DNA of 64,000 bases from Ferrimicrobium acidiphilum DSM 19497. Lineage in GTDB: Bacteria > Actinomycetota > Acidimicrobiia > Acidimicrobiales > Acidimicrobiaceae. The position numbers and the translations under genes were made by a program. Below the pieces are notes generated by a model, which saw only the letters and a program-made list of their open reading frames with translations, did not search any database and was not told the DNA's origin. Positions 1 through 7,247 of the stretch are shown here, one piece after another. The DNA is taken from NCBI RefSeq assembly GCF_000949255.1, contig NZ_JXUW01000014.1, forward strand, positions 1 through 64,000, in the 5' to 3' direction. Each line of letters starts with the position of its first letter. Position 1 is the first letter of the stretch.

Positions 1-1
1 G

Positions 2-649
2 AATGATCCAGAGTTCACCGAAAAGGTCAGAGACGTTGCTGGGATCTACTTGAACCCTCCAGAGGCGGCCATCGTCCTCTGTGTTGATGAGAAGACCCAA
101 GTACAGGCCCTTGATCGCACCCAACCCATACGTCCGATGGTGCCAGGGGTTCCCCTGCGTCAAACGACTGAGTACAAGCGCAACGGTATCAGTAATCTCT
201 ATGCCGCCCTCAACGTAGCCTCTGGCAAGGTCATCACCAAGATGACCGTTGCCCATAGGGCCATAGAGTTCATCGAATTCCTAGAGATCATCGACAAGAA
301 CGTACCCAAGGAGCTGGGCGTTCATGTCGTCCTTGACAACTACGCAGCCCATAAGACCGAATCGGTCCGCATGTGGCTCCTCGCCCACCCGAGATTTCAG
401 TTCCACTTCACGCCGACGTACTCGTCCTGGATGAACCAGGTAGAAAGATGGTTCTCAGCCCTCACCACCAAGTACCTACAGCGCAGTGTTCATCACAGTG
501 TAACCGAACTCAATGAAGGAATTACCGAGTGGGCCGAGGCCTGGAACAAGAACCCCAAGCCCTTCATCTGGACCAAGAGCGCCGACGAAATCTTCGCTTC
601 TATGCAGAAATATCTGGGTCCTAGTGTTTCTGAGCAAACTTCAGACTAG
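2..649 (+). mobile_element. IS630-family transposase, 5' end cut by window
   Basis: The reading frame is open from the first bases of the window (codon 1 at 2-4) to the TAG at 647-649, giving 215 residues of what should be a protein of roughly 350; the N-terminal helix-turn-helix part lies outside. The DDE catalytic triad of IS630/Tc1-type transposases is visible: Asp in CVDEKTQ, Asp in VVLDNYAAHK and Glu in SSWMNQVERWF. The spacing between the second Asp and the Glu (about 35 residues) fits the family. The visible frame has no stop or shift, so the element may be intact and active. Right after the stop, ACACTAG (652-658) is the reverse complement of CTAGTGT (621-627) and runs into CTAGCTAG, compatible with insertion at a CTAG/TA target; the exact right end is inferred, not proven. 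Confidence 0.93.
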
Positions 650-662
650 GGACACTAGCTAG

Positions 663-848
663 GCAATCTTCAAAGTTGACGACGAGTAGCAGATCGACCG
701 CGACCGGAAACATCGGCTGTTTCGGCAGTTGATGGCGGGAACAATTCAACTCAAAGGGATCATCCTTGGTGTCGAACCGATGCCACAGCTAGCTAGGATC
801 GCATTCTCTCGTGCTCCCTCTCGAGCACTGGCTGCAATCCTCAGGTGA
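663..848 (+). other. possible gene remnant between IS and oxidase
   Basis: No intact gene is seen in 650-868. One plus frame starting at 663 reads as plausible protein on both sides of an internal TAG at 687-689 and then stays open to a TGA at 846-848, with residues such as RDRKHRLFRQLMAGTIQLKG. It has no start codon with a ribosome site. This may be the tail of a gene interrupted by the neighbouring IS630 element, or chance; I do not recognise a family. Confidence 0.2.
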
Positions 849-856
849 CGTTCCAC

Positions 857-862
857 TAGTGT
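857..862 (+). promoter_or_regulatory. -10 hexamer of leaderless promoter (FAD oxidase)
   Basis: TAGTGT lies exactly six bases before the GTG at 869. A GAGG at 863-866 is too close to the start to be an ordinary Shine-Dalgarno. The same TAnnnT-N6-start layout recurs at eight other genes of this window. Confidence 0.5.
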
Positions 863-868
863 GAGGAT

Positions 869-2194
869 GTGGTCAGAAATCTCGATCTGCCCAGATCAAT
901 TACGGACAGCGTAAGCGTCACCGACCCCGATATCATCGCCCACTACTGTCGCGATTGGACAGGTCGCGTAGTCGGTAGCACCGATCTGTTGCTGCGTCCT
1001 AGAAATCATGCCGAGCTAGTCGAACTAGTAAGACACGTCGGGGCGCACAAGGAAAGGATATTGGTTCAGGGAGGCAACACCTCTCTCGCAGGTGGCTCGG
1101 TTCCGCTAAACAATGAGATCCTCCTTAGCACTGAGCGACTAACTACGATCAAGGTGGATCCGGCGTCGATGACCGCAAGCGTCGGAGCCGGAGTGAAACT
1201 CGCAGATCTACAATCAGAGATCGCTCGCCATGGACTCGCCTTTGGCGTCGATATTGCATCACGAGGATCCGCGACCCTTGGAGGCATGACGGCGACCAAC
1301 GCAGGAGGAATCCACGTGCTCCGATATGGTCCAATGGCGGATAACATCGTCGATCTATCTTACGTCTTTGGGGATGGATCTACGAAAGAGCCTCGCGAGG
1401 CACTGCTAAAGGATGCAACTGGACCGTCGATGGCGCGACTACTAGTCGGCTCGGAGGGGATTTTTGGGATCATTACCTCGGTGACCCTCCGACTGCTCGC
1501 ACAGCCTCAAAGTCGTCTTGTGGCAATAACACCGTTACAATCACTTGAAGAGGGTATCTCCATTGGCACCAAACTTCGTGGAGATGTCGCAGCGATCAGC
1601 GCGATTGAGTTTCTAGGCCCAGAGGCCGTCCAGCTTGCGCCCTCGAATCCACCTTGGGCGATAAGTCCAGGAGGGGCACTGCTCATTGAGGTTCTCTCCG
1701 AGGCACTGACCTTTGCCGACCAACTCGACAAACTTGGACTCGACCGAGAGTGGGTGATCGCAGATGACCCAAAGAGAGTCACAGATCTCTGGTCATGGCG
1801 CGAGGAGATCCCTGGATGGATAGCTCGAGTCGGGAAACCGCTAAAGTTAGATCTGTCTGTACCCATCAATGGTCTGCCTAACCTCTATCAGCTAGCCCAA
1901 ATGACTGCCAAGGAGGCCGGGGTCCAATGCTACTGCTTTGGCCATCTCGGCGACGGCAACCTGCACGTCAACCTAGTAGGCGAAGATCGCTCGTTGGAGA
2001 GAGTCTCGCGTTCGATCTACCAACACGTAGTGGACCTCGCAGGCGCTATCAGCGCTGAACATGGGATCGGAACGCTCAAGAAACAGGAGCTAAGTATCGT
2101 GCAGTCCGCTGCAGAACGCCGCCAGCTCACACGACTAATAGACATATTTAACCCAGGACGAGTGATCAATCCAAACGTTATGATGGACTACTGA
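869..2194 (+). CDS. FAD-linked oxidase (GlcD / D-lactate / D-2-hydroxyacid dehydrogenase family)
   Basis: A 441-residue flavoprotein of the GlcD/LldD-like FAD-linked oxidase family, expected to oxidise a D-2-hydroxy acid (glycolate, D-lactate or 2-hydroxyglutarate) to the 2-keto acid. The N-terminal PCMH-type FAD-binding domain shows the pyrophosphate-contacting loop VQGGNTSLAGGSVP (about residues 66-79) and GGMTATNAGG further on. The C-terminal FAD-oxidase domain has the family signature FGHLGDGNLHVN, then AEHGIGTLKK and the closing FNPGRVINP. Length matches the family. The GTG start at 869 is preceded by a -10-like hexamer at leaderless spacing. The methyltransferase begins 14 bases downstream, so the two are probably co-transcribed. 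Substrate cannot be fixed from sequence; nearby larB/larC (21.9 kb) handle a lactate-racemase cofactor but are not linked in an operon. Confidence 0.85.
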   Translation: MVRNLDLPRSITDSVSVTDPDIIAHYCRDWTGRVVGSTDLLLRPRNHAELVELVRHVGAHKERILVQGGNTSLAGGSVPLNNEILLSTERLTTIKVDPASMTASVGAGVKLADLQSEIARHGLAFGVDIASRGSATLGGMTATNAGGIHVLRYGPMADNIVDLSYVFGDGSTKEPREALLKDATGPSMARLLVGSEGIFGIITSVTLRLLAQPQSRLVAITPLQSLEEGISIGTKLRGDVAAISAIEFLGPEAVQLAPSNPPWAISPGGALLIEVLSEALTFADQLDKLGLDREWVIADDPKRVTDLWSWREEIPGWIARVGKPLKLDLSVPINGLPNLYQLAQMTAKEAGVQCYCFGHLGDGNLHVNLVGEDRSLERVSRSIYQHVVDLAGAISAEHGIGTLKKQELSIVQSAAERRQLTRLIDIFNPGRVINPNVMMDY

Positions 2195-2207
2195 CAAGGA
2201 GGCGCAA

Positions 2208-2807
2208 TTGAGTGGAGCCACGGCGTGGAACCAACGCTATCGCGAGAGCGACAGGTTGTGGATTCCGGATGCTGACCCATCGCTAAAGGATGCAGTAGCG
2301 CACATCGCGCCAACCGACGCACTAGACCTCGGATGCGGAGAAGGGCGAAACTCCCTCTTTCTCGCACGCGCTGGCTTCCAGGTCACTGCTGTCGACTTTG
2401 CTGATGTCGCCCTGGATCGACTTCAGGCAGTAGCCGGCAACGAGGGGCTCACGATCGAGACCATCTGCGAAGACATGTTTACCTACCTGACCACAGCACA
2501 ATCTTTTCACTTCGTAGTGCTTGCGAACATCCATCCTGAACGCCGAGAGCGCCTCAATCTGTACGAGCGTCTACACCACATAGTAGCCCCTGGGGGCTGG
2601 CTCTACATTATCGGTCACCACGTCGACTCTTTTGGCATTGCAGGCCCTCCCAATAAGGATCTACTCATCGATGAGGAGGAGATCCGCGCCGCCTTCAACG
2701 GTTTTTTGGTACATACGCTCACCAAGGTCTCTGATGTCTCTGACCATGGGCATGCTGCGCCCTCCTTGGTTGCAGTCTTAGAGCGCCCAATCGAATTGCC
2801 GACTTAG
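2208..2807 (+). CDS. class I SAM-dependent methyltransferase
   Basis: A 199-residue Rossmann-fold methyltransferase. Motif I is clear as ALDLGCGEGRNSLFLARAGF (about residues 38-57), followed by the acidic ribose-binding end of strand 2 in VTAVDFADVALDRL and motif IV-like HFVVLANIHPE. The glycine-rich motif and small size resemble the TehB/UbiE-like group, but nothing fixes the acceptor, so a substrate should not be assigned. The TTG start at 2208 is chosen because AAGGAGG (2196-2202) sits at good Shine-Dalgarno distance. It follows the FAD oxidase by 13 bases in an apparent two-gene operon. Confidence 0.8.
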   Translation: MSGATAWNQRYRESDRLWIPDADPSLKDAVAHIAPTDALDLGCGEGRNSLFLARAGFQVTAVDFADVALDRLQAVAGNEGLTIETICEDMFTYLTTAQSFHFVVLANIHPERRERLNLYERLHHIVAPGGWLYIIGHHVDSFGIAGPPNKDLLIDEEEIRAAFNGFLVHTLTKVSDVSDHGHAAPSLVAVLERPIELPT

Positions 2808-2928
2808 CTTTCAGAACCCTAAATATCGACAACAACTGATCATCAGCCCCTATGGACCGAAGTCCCTACTCGCCGATGCCCAATGCCACTGTGCTCCCTC
2901 TACTCGGCTGCCTAGAACGACAGTTAGC

Positions 2929-2944
2929 TCCAAAGCTGGAGCAA
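2929..2944. other. small hairpin upstream of doxX-like gene
   Basis: GCTCCA-AAGC-TGGAGC forms a six-base-pair stem with a four-base loop in the 157-base gap before the DoxX gene. It could end the upstream operon or shape the leader of the next gene; no T-run follows. Confidence 0.3.
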
Positions 2945-2964
2945 GGGACTAAGGAGTAGTCGTC

Positions 2965-3603
2965 ATGGCAAAGGTTGGCATCATAGGTCATAGAGAGACA
3001 GAGTCCAAGAGTACGAAGTACATAGACACCACCACTATCGAGGAGCCAAGAGTCGCTCGCTACGTCTTCGCCGGCAAGGCGGCCTCGTGGATCTGGTTGA
3101 TCGTGCGACTATGGCTTGGCTATGAGTGGATCAACGCAGGTGTCTCCAAGCTCTGGGGAGCTGAGTCAGCTGCCTTCTGGAGGACTGGCCTCGGCGTGAA
3201 GGGCTTTGTCCTCGGTGCAATCGCTGAGTCCAAGGGACCCCATGCTCAGGTCTCCTACGGCTGGTGGGTAGCGATCCTCCGTCACGGTGTACTTCCTCAC
3301 TACCTGCTTGTTGCTCGTATGGACGCCGTTGCTGAGTTTGCGATTGGGATCCTGTTAGTCCTTGGAGCCTTCACTGCTATTGCCGCCTTCTTTGGACTGG
3401 CACTCAACTTCAGCTACGTGTTCTCCGGTGCGATCTCTACGAACCCAGTCTTTATCATCCTTGGCATCGGGTTGGTACTGGCATGGAGGAACGCTGGATG
3501 GCTGGGGCTAGATCGCTACCTACTCGGGAGACTTGGAACTCCATGGCAGCACCGCACCACCTCTCCATCTGAACCACGCGCGCAGGAGTCAACCAACCGC
3601 TAA
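2965..3603 (+). CDS. DoxX-family integral membrane protein (DoxD-like)
   Basis: A 212-residue membrane protein of the DoxX/DoxD family. After a polar N-terminus of about 45 residues come four hydrophobic stretches: IWLIVRLWLGYEWINAGVSK (about 48-67), a segment around residues 108-128, the FAIGILLVLGAFTAIAAF region and VFIILGIGLVLAWRNAGW. The RxxxGxxWxxAGxxKL pattern in the first helix is typical of DoxX proteins. DoxD is a subunit of the terminal or thiosulfate:quinone oxidase in acidophiles, but many DoxX proteins have other, undefined membrane roles and no DoxA partner is adjacent, so a thiosulfate function is only a possibility. AAGGAG at 2951-2956 supports the ATG at 2965. The gene ends in a strong terminator shared with the convergent transporter. 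Confidence 0.82.
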   Translation: MAKVGIIGHRETESKSTKYIDTTTIEEPRVARYVFAGKAASWIWLIVRLWLGYEWINAGVSKLWGAESAAFWRTGLGVKGFVLGAIAESKGPHAQVSYGWWVAILRHGVLPHYLLVARMDAVAEFAIGILLVLGAFTAIAAFFGLALNFSYVFSGAISTNPVFIILGIGLVLAWRNAGWLGLDRYLLGRLGTPWQHRTTSPSEPRAQESTNR

Positions 3604-3611
3604 TCCACCCG

Positions 3612-3663
3612 CACCACCCGCACCACCCAGGCTCCTTCAGGAGCAGAGGTGGTGTGGGTGGTG
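3612..3663. terminator. bidirectional terminator
   Basis: CACCACCCGCACCACC (3612-3627) pairs with GGTGGTGTGGGTGGTG (3648-3663) over 16 base pairs with one G-T wobble; a nested GCTCCT/AGGAGC hairpin (3631-3643) fills the loop. It lies between two convergent genes and can serve both strands. Confidence 0.8.
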
Positions 3664-3668
3664 TCTTG

Positions 3669-4238
3669 CTACATACCGATTCCTGCGAAGGATAGCGCAG
3701 CCAGGATCAACATGATGATGCCAGCCAACGTATAGAGCAACCGCTGGGAGAGGTGCTGGGTGAAGCGTGTCAGAGCTACCGCGGTCGTAATCGATATTGC
3801 CATACCAATGGTTGCAGCGAGTCCAACGAAAAAGGGTGAACCGGTAGCGAGGGCAAAGCCTGCAGTGGTGGCTTGGGTGACGTCGCCGAGTTCGGCCAGG
3901 AAGAAGATCACGAAGATCATGATCCAGCTGCTGGAGCGCCGATCGTCCTCTGACTCCTCCTCCTCTCCCCGGAAGGCCTTGATGATCAGGAATATTCCGA
4001 TTATCGCTAGAACGATGCCGGTCACGATATGTATCAAAGATCCCTTGAGGAGGAGTCTGATTGAGTTGGCGAGAAAGGCGACTATGAAGGCCTCGAGCCC
4101 AACGGCAGTGATCGCGGCTGAGACAGTTTTCAATGCTCCGTTGCGCCGACTCAGAAGCACAGCGGCCACCATCGATTTGTCGGTGAGCTCGGCCGCGAGG
4201 GTGACCACCAGGATCAGTAGGAACTCGGTCAGGTTCAC
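3669..4238 (-). CDS. GDT1/TMEM165 (UPF0016) family cation transporter
   Basis: A 189-residue membrane protein with the internal duplication typical of GDT1/TMEM165 proteins, which exchange Mn2+ or Ca2+ for H+. The two E-x-G-D signature helices are seen as AELTDKSMVAAVLL (about residues 16-29) and AELGDVTQATTAGFA in the second half; the first copy has Thr where Gly is usual, and the second lacks the K/R after Asp. An acidic-basic linker (GEEEESEDDRR) separates the halves. The GTG at 4238 is the only usable start because TGA stops the frame nine codons upstream. No yybP-ykoY manganese riboswitch, common before such genes in other bacteria, could be made out upstream; instead a 28-codon ORF overlaps the start. 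Confidence 0.85.
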   Translation of the reverse strand: MNLTEFLLILVVTLAAELTDKSMVAAVLLSRRNGALKTVSAAITAVGLEAFIVAFLANSIRLLLKGSLIHIVTGIVLAIIGIFLIIKAFRGEEEESEDDRRSSSWIMIFVIFFLAELGDVTQATTAGFALATGSPFFVGLAATIGMAISITTAVALTRFTQHLSQRLLYTLAGIIMLILAALSFAGIGM

Positions 4239-4321
4239 GATCGGTTGTGTTCGTTGCCGGTGTCAGTGCTTAGCACAGGGCGTGCCGTAGATAAAGCAAA
4301 CGAGAGTCGTTGGGTGATCAT
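4235..4321 (-). CDS. possible 28-residue leader ORF of the cation transporter
   Basis: An ATG at 4321 opens a 28-codon frame (starts MITQRLSFAL, ends GNEHNRS) whose TGA overlaps the GTG start of the transporter (GTGA). Because the transporter start has no Shine-Dalgarno of its own, translation may be coupled to this leader. There is no convincing ribosome site for the leader either, so it may be chance. Confidence 0.3.
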   Translation of the reverse strand: MITQRLSFALSTARPVLSTDTGNEHNRS

Positions 4322-4731
4322 CTGCTTGTTCAGCTCGGTTCCTGTCTGCATTTCATAACACCTGATCCCTTTCGATTGAGAACGCCAGCTGCTGAACCGA
4401 ATCCGTTGATCCCTGAGCCTAGTATCACTCGCGCACTATTTAGAACGAGAGGATTGCGAGGGGCGGTCCGAGTGAAGCCGCAGTGTTGATCTGTGCTCTT
4501 TGGCAATCCAGTCGACACACAAACCTCTCATTGAGCTCAAACCAGTCCTGCCTGAGCGAAACCGATACTCCTGTCAGGTCACGAACTGTCTGCTGGTCCT
4601 AGCCGTCGTATAGCCCAAGTGCCGCTGGGTCTAGAGACAGGCGTCGCCCTGGTTCAAGGCCACGACTAAAGACTGGTTTGGCGGACCTGACATGCCTTTG
4701 AAATCTGTAAAAATGCCTTCTGGCCAACTTG
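4322..4731. other. intergenic region before tRNA-Leu
   Basis: About 410 bases with no convincing gene. A minus-strand frame at 4330-4518 has neither a family resemblance nor a ribosome site. The stretch should hold the promoter of the cation transporter and the 3' flank of the tRNA-Leu; no riboswitch fold was recognised. Confidence 0.4.
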
Positions 4732-4815
4732 TGGGCGAGGGGGGACTTGAACCCCCACGAGGTTGCCCTCACAGGAACCTGAATCCTGCGCGTCTACCAA
4801 TTCCGCCACTCGCCC
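4732..4815 (-). tRNA. leuT: tRNA-Leu (anticodon CAG)
   Basis: On the minus strand the 7-bp acceptor GGGCGAG (4815-4809) pairs with CTCGCCC (4739-4733), with discriminator A at 4732 and no encoded CCA (the next three bases read CAA). The anticodon stem CAGGA/TCCTG encloses the loop TTCAGGT, giving anticodon CAG; a long variable arm and TTCAAGT T-loop confirm a class II leucine tRNA. The same tRNA lies upstream of fhaA in Mycobacterium tuberculosis, so its place here is conserved synteny. Confidence 0.96.
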
Positions 4816-4905
4816 AGAGGACTCATCATAACCCGAAAACGGCCCTTCTGCTATACTACTTGACGTATCAGGGGAAAAAGAAGGCTGGTTTCATCGATTC
4901 CTGGT

Positions 4906-4911
4906 TATAGT
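4906..4911 (+). promoter_or_regulatory. -10 hexamer for the fhaA operon
   Basis: TATAGT ends nine bases before the GTG start of fhaA, predicting a transcript with a leader of only two or three bases. The identical hexamer serves the SRP RNA at 25098. Confidence 0.45.
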
Positions 4912-4920
4912 GCTAATGGA

Positions 4921-5580
4921 GTGGGTCTCGAATCGTTCGAACGTAAGATCGCGGCTGTGGTGGAGTCAATCTTTGCCAAGGGCAGTCCGCGTGGCATTGA
5001 ACCAGCTGAGCTGGGGCGTAGACTCGTGCGCGAAATCGAGCGCTCGAGCCGCGTTGGAGTGCGTTCTAATATCGCTCCCAATATGGTCACAGTAGCCTTG
5101 TCGCCTGAAGACCTGCAGGAGCTGCGTCCATTGCGAAACCGCGTAGAGGGTGAACTGCGAGTTCTGGCAGAGGAGACGGTTGAGGCTGGAGATTACGAGC
5201 TTCTTGGCCCGATCGTACTCCAGCTAATCGAGGACCCTGAACTCAAATCAGGGACGTTCTACATCGATTGTGACTTCCGTGAAGAGCAGGGGTTTGCCGA
5301 CCGATGGGAGCTGGTGTTTGCAGATGGTTCTCAGCTTAAACTTGGCCTTGGAACGCACGTGATCGGTAGGCTAGCCGGATCTGCTGTATTCGTTGATAAC
5401 CCCAGAGTCTCTAGGCGTCATGCCGAGATTGTGGTCGAGGAGGGTCGTGTTACCGTTTTCGATTCTGGTTCTACCAATGGCACTTTCGTCAACGGCGTCA
5501 AGATTTCCCGCCCAACCGAACTCAACCCTGGAGATGTGGTAACTGTTGGAACGACGGATCTCACGGTACGCAAGGGTTAA
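4921..5580 (+). CDS. fhaA: FhaA-like protein (DUF3662 + FHA domain)
   Basis: A 219-residue FhaA orthologue. The N-terminal ~115 residues are the DUF3662 domain seen in mycobacterial FhaA (starting with FERKIAAVVESIFAKG), and the C-terminal ~90 residues form a forkhead-associated domain with the phosphothreonine-binding motifs IGR (about 146-148), NPRVSRRHAEI (about 160-170) and STNGTFVNG (about 184-192). It is shorter than the mycobacterial protein, which has a long disordered linker between domains. In mycobacteria FhaA binds phosphorylated MviN/MurJ and controls peptidoglycan synthesis at the pole and septum. It is the first gene of the phosphosignalling operon, three bases before fhaB. The GTG start is used because the nearer ATG at 4916 is in another frame. 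Confidence 0.9.
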   Translation: MGLESFERKIAAVVESIFAKGSPRGIEPAELGRRLVREIERSSRVGVRSNIAPNMVTVALSPEDLQELRPLRNRVEGELRVLAEETVEAGDYELLGPIVLQLIEDPELKSGTFYIDCDFREEQGFADRWELVFADGSQLKLGLGTHVIGRLAGSAVFVDNPRVSRRHAEIVVEEGRVTVFDSGSTNGTFVNGVKISRPTELNPGDVVTVGTTDLTVRKG

Positions 5581-5583
5581 TCG

Positions 5584-6072
5584 ATGCCACTTCTACTGTT
5601 GAGCGCGTTGAAATACGTGCTAATCGCACTGATCTGGTTGTTCTTTCTGTTTGCTATGCGTGCCGTCTGGCGAGAGACGCGAAGACAAGCACGCACCACC
5701 GTGTCAACCAATCTTGTGGCGGTGCCGATCAATGAACCGACGTCAAATGCCATCGCTGTCGGTACACACAAGCAGAAGGGATCTGGAAAGGTACTGGTGC
5801 TAGAGGGGCCTTACTCCGGCAAGACCTTCACATTTGAGACCCCGGCGCTGGTCGGTCGGGATTCAGGATGTTCGATCGTCTTGTCTGAGGATACGTTCGT
5901 CTCTCAACGCCACGCTGAGATTTACCTTGATCGGCGTCACATCATCGTGGCAGATCTGGGTTCGCGGAATGGCACCTTCGTCAACGGCGATCAGATTGAT
6001 GCGCCGATGCGGGTCACGAAGGGTGATGTGATCCAGCTTGGCAAGACCGCCTTGAAGGTCGTGGCCAAATGA
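5584..6072 (+). CDS. fhaB: FhaB/FipA-like membrane-anchored FHA protein
   Basis: A 162-residue protein with an N-terminal transmembrane helix (about residues 3-22) and a cytoplasmic FHA domain in the C-terminal half: VGRDSGCSIV, then SQRHAEIYL and GSRNGTFVNG. This is the layout of mycobacterial FhaB (FipA), a substrate and partner of the PASTA kinase that links FtsZ and FtsQ under stress. It is followed by pstP with an ATGA overlap at 6069-6072, so the two are translationally coupled. Confidence 0.9.
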   Translation: MPLLLLSALKYVLIALIWLFFLFAMRAVWRETRRQARTTVSTNLVAVPINEPTSNAIAVGTHKQKGSGKVLVLEGPYSGKTFTFETPALVGRDSGCSIVLSEDTFVSQRHAEIYLDRRHIIVADLGSRNGTFVNGDQIDAPMRVTKGDVIQLGKTALKVVAK

Positions 6073-7247
6073 GGATTACCTATGCCGCGAAGACCGATCC
6101 CGGGCGAGTGCGAGCGCAAAATCAAGACAGGCTTTATGCAGATGGCTCGCTCTTTATAGTCGCTGACGGCATGGGTGGCCATGCAGGTGGTAACGTAGCC
6201 GCCGAGGTAGCCGTTACAGAGACAGTGGCATCACTCAAAGCAGGTAACGAGCCTGAGCGAGCAATACAGACAGCGAACCGCTCGATACTAGAGCGCGCAG
6301 CCAGTGAAGTTGCACTTGAGGGCATGGGTACCACCCTCACGATGGCCTTAGTTGATGCCAATGAGTCAATGGCTGACGTTTTCAATGTGGGTGATTCACG
6401 CGCCTATCTATTGCGAACAGGACAGCTCATCCAGCTCACCAACGACCACACCTTTGTTCAGGAGTTGGTAGATGCTGGCTCAATCACGCACGAGCAGGCA
6501 GCCACCCACAGGGCCAGGCACGTCTTGACTCGGGTGGTTGGTGTGGCCACGGAGGTTGAGCCAGATCACTTCCGAGTCCCACTGCAGTACGGTGATGTTC
6601 TTCTGCTGTGTTCGGATGGCCTCATCAACGAGGTGTCAAATGTCGAGATCGCGCAGGTATTGGCCAGTCGGCTGCCAGATGAGGCCTCTGAGACGTTGGT
6701 TCGAATGGCGAACCAACACGGCGGCAATGACAACATCACAGTTGTGGTGGTGAGGCTGGATCACCCAGATCGTGAAGCGGTGCTGTTGGCCGAGGAGGCC
6801 CAGCCATCGATGGCGGCGCCGGAGGTGATTCCTCGATCTGAACGATCGTTGAAGACGAATCGGATCCCATCTCCTTTGCCCACTCACATGACCGAGCGAT
6901 CCGCAATCTCGCGCCCACTTGTGCGGGCCACAATGTTCCTCTTCTTGTTGGCGATCTTTGCCGGTGTCGTGGTACTTGCGATTGATATCTACGTACAACA
7001 CTCCTACTTCGTGGCGGCTCTTGGAAACCGGGTAGCCATCTACCAGGGGAGGCCGGGAGGTGTGTTGTGGTTCAATCCACACGTTGTTGATTTGACCGGC
7101 GTGCGACTAGACCGACTTGCACAAGGAGTACGGACTCAAATTCAACATGGCATCAGTGAGGGTTCGCTCGCACAGGCAAAGCAGTTTGTCTACAACGCGA
7201 AGCGGCAGTTCCAAGCGACGACGGTTGCGTTCGGAGGCTTGGGATGA
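6069..7247 (+). CDS. pstP: PP2C-type Ser/Thr protein phosphatase PstP
   Basis: A 392-residue PPM-family phosphatase that reverses the phosphorylations of the operon's kinase. Metal-binding signatures of PP2C enzymes are present: ARAQNQD-type motif with Asp20, VADGMGGHAGG with Asp33, NVGDSRAY, LCSDGL and GGNDNITVV near residue 220. A basic-proline linker leads to a single transmembrane helix at about 289-309 and an extracytoplasmic domain of about 80 residues, as in mycobacterial PstP. The gene overlaps fhaB before it and pbpA after it by four bases each. In other actinobacteria rodA (a SEDS glycosyltransferase) sits between pstP and pbpA; here there is no room for it. Confidence 0.93.
   Translation: MRITYAAKTDPGRVRAQNQDRLYADGSLFIVADGMGGHAGGNVAAEVAVTETVASLKAGNEPERAIQTANRSILERAASEVALEGMGTTLTMALVDANESMADVFNVGDSRAYLLRTGQLIQLTNDHTFVQELVDAGSITHEQAATHRARHVLTRVVGVATEVEPDHFRVPLQYGDVLLLCSDGLINEVSNVEIAQVLASRLPDEASETLVRMANQHGGNDNITVVVVRLDHPDREAVLLAEEAQPSMAAPEVIPRSERSLKTNRIPSPLPTHMTERSAISRPLVRATMFLFLLAIFAGVVVLAIDIYVQHSYFVAALGNRVAIYQGRPGGVLWFNPHVVDLTGVRLDRLAQGVRTQIQHGISEGSLAQAKQFVYNAKRQFQATTVAFGGLG

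Noticed and set aside
3760-4290. 176-codon plus-strand frame
   Set aside because: It is antisense to the GDT1-type transporter, whose two signature repeats are clear; the plus frame has no family resemblance.
4239-4500. yybP-ykoY manganese riboswitch before the cation transporter
   Set aside because: I looked for the conserved loops on the minus strand and did not find them.
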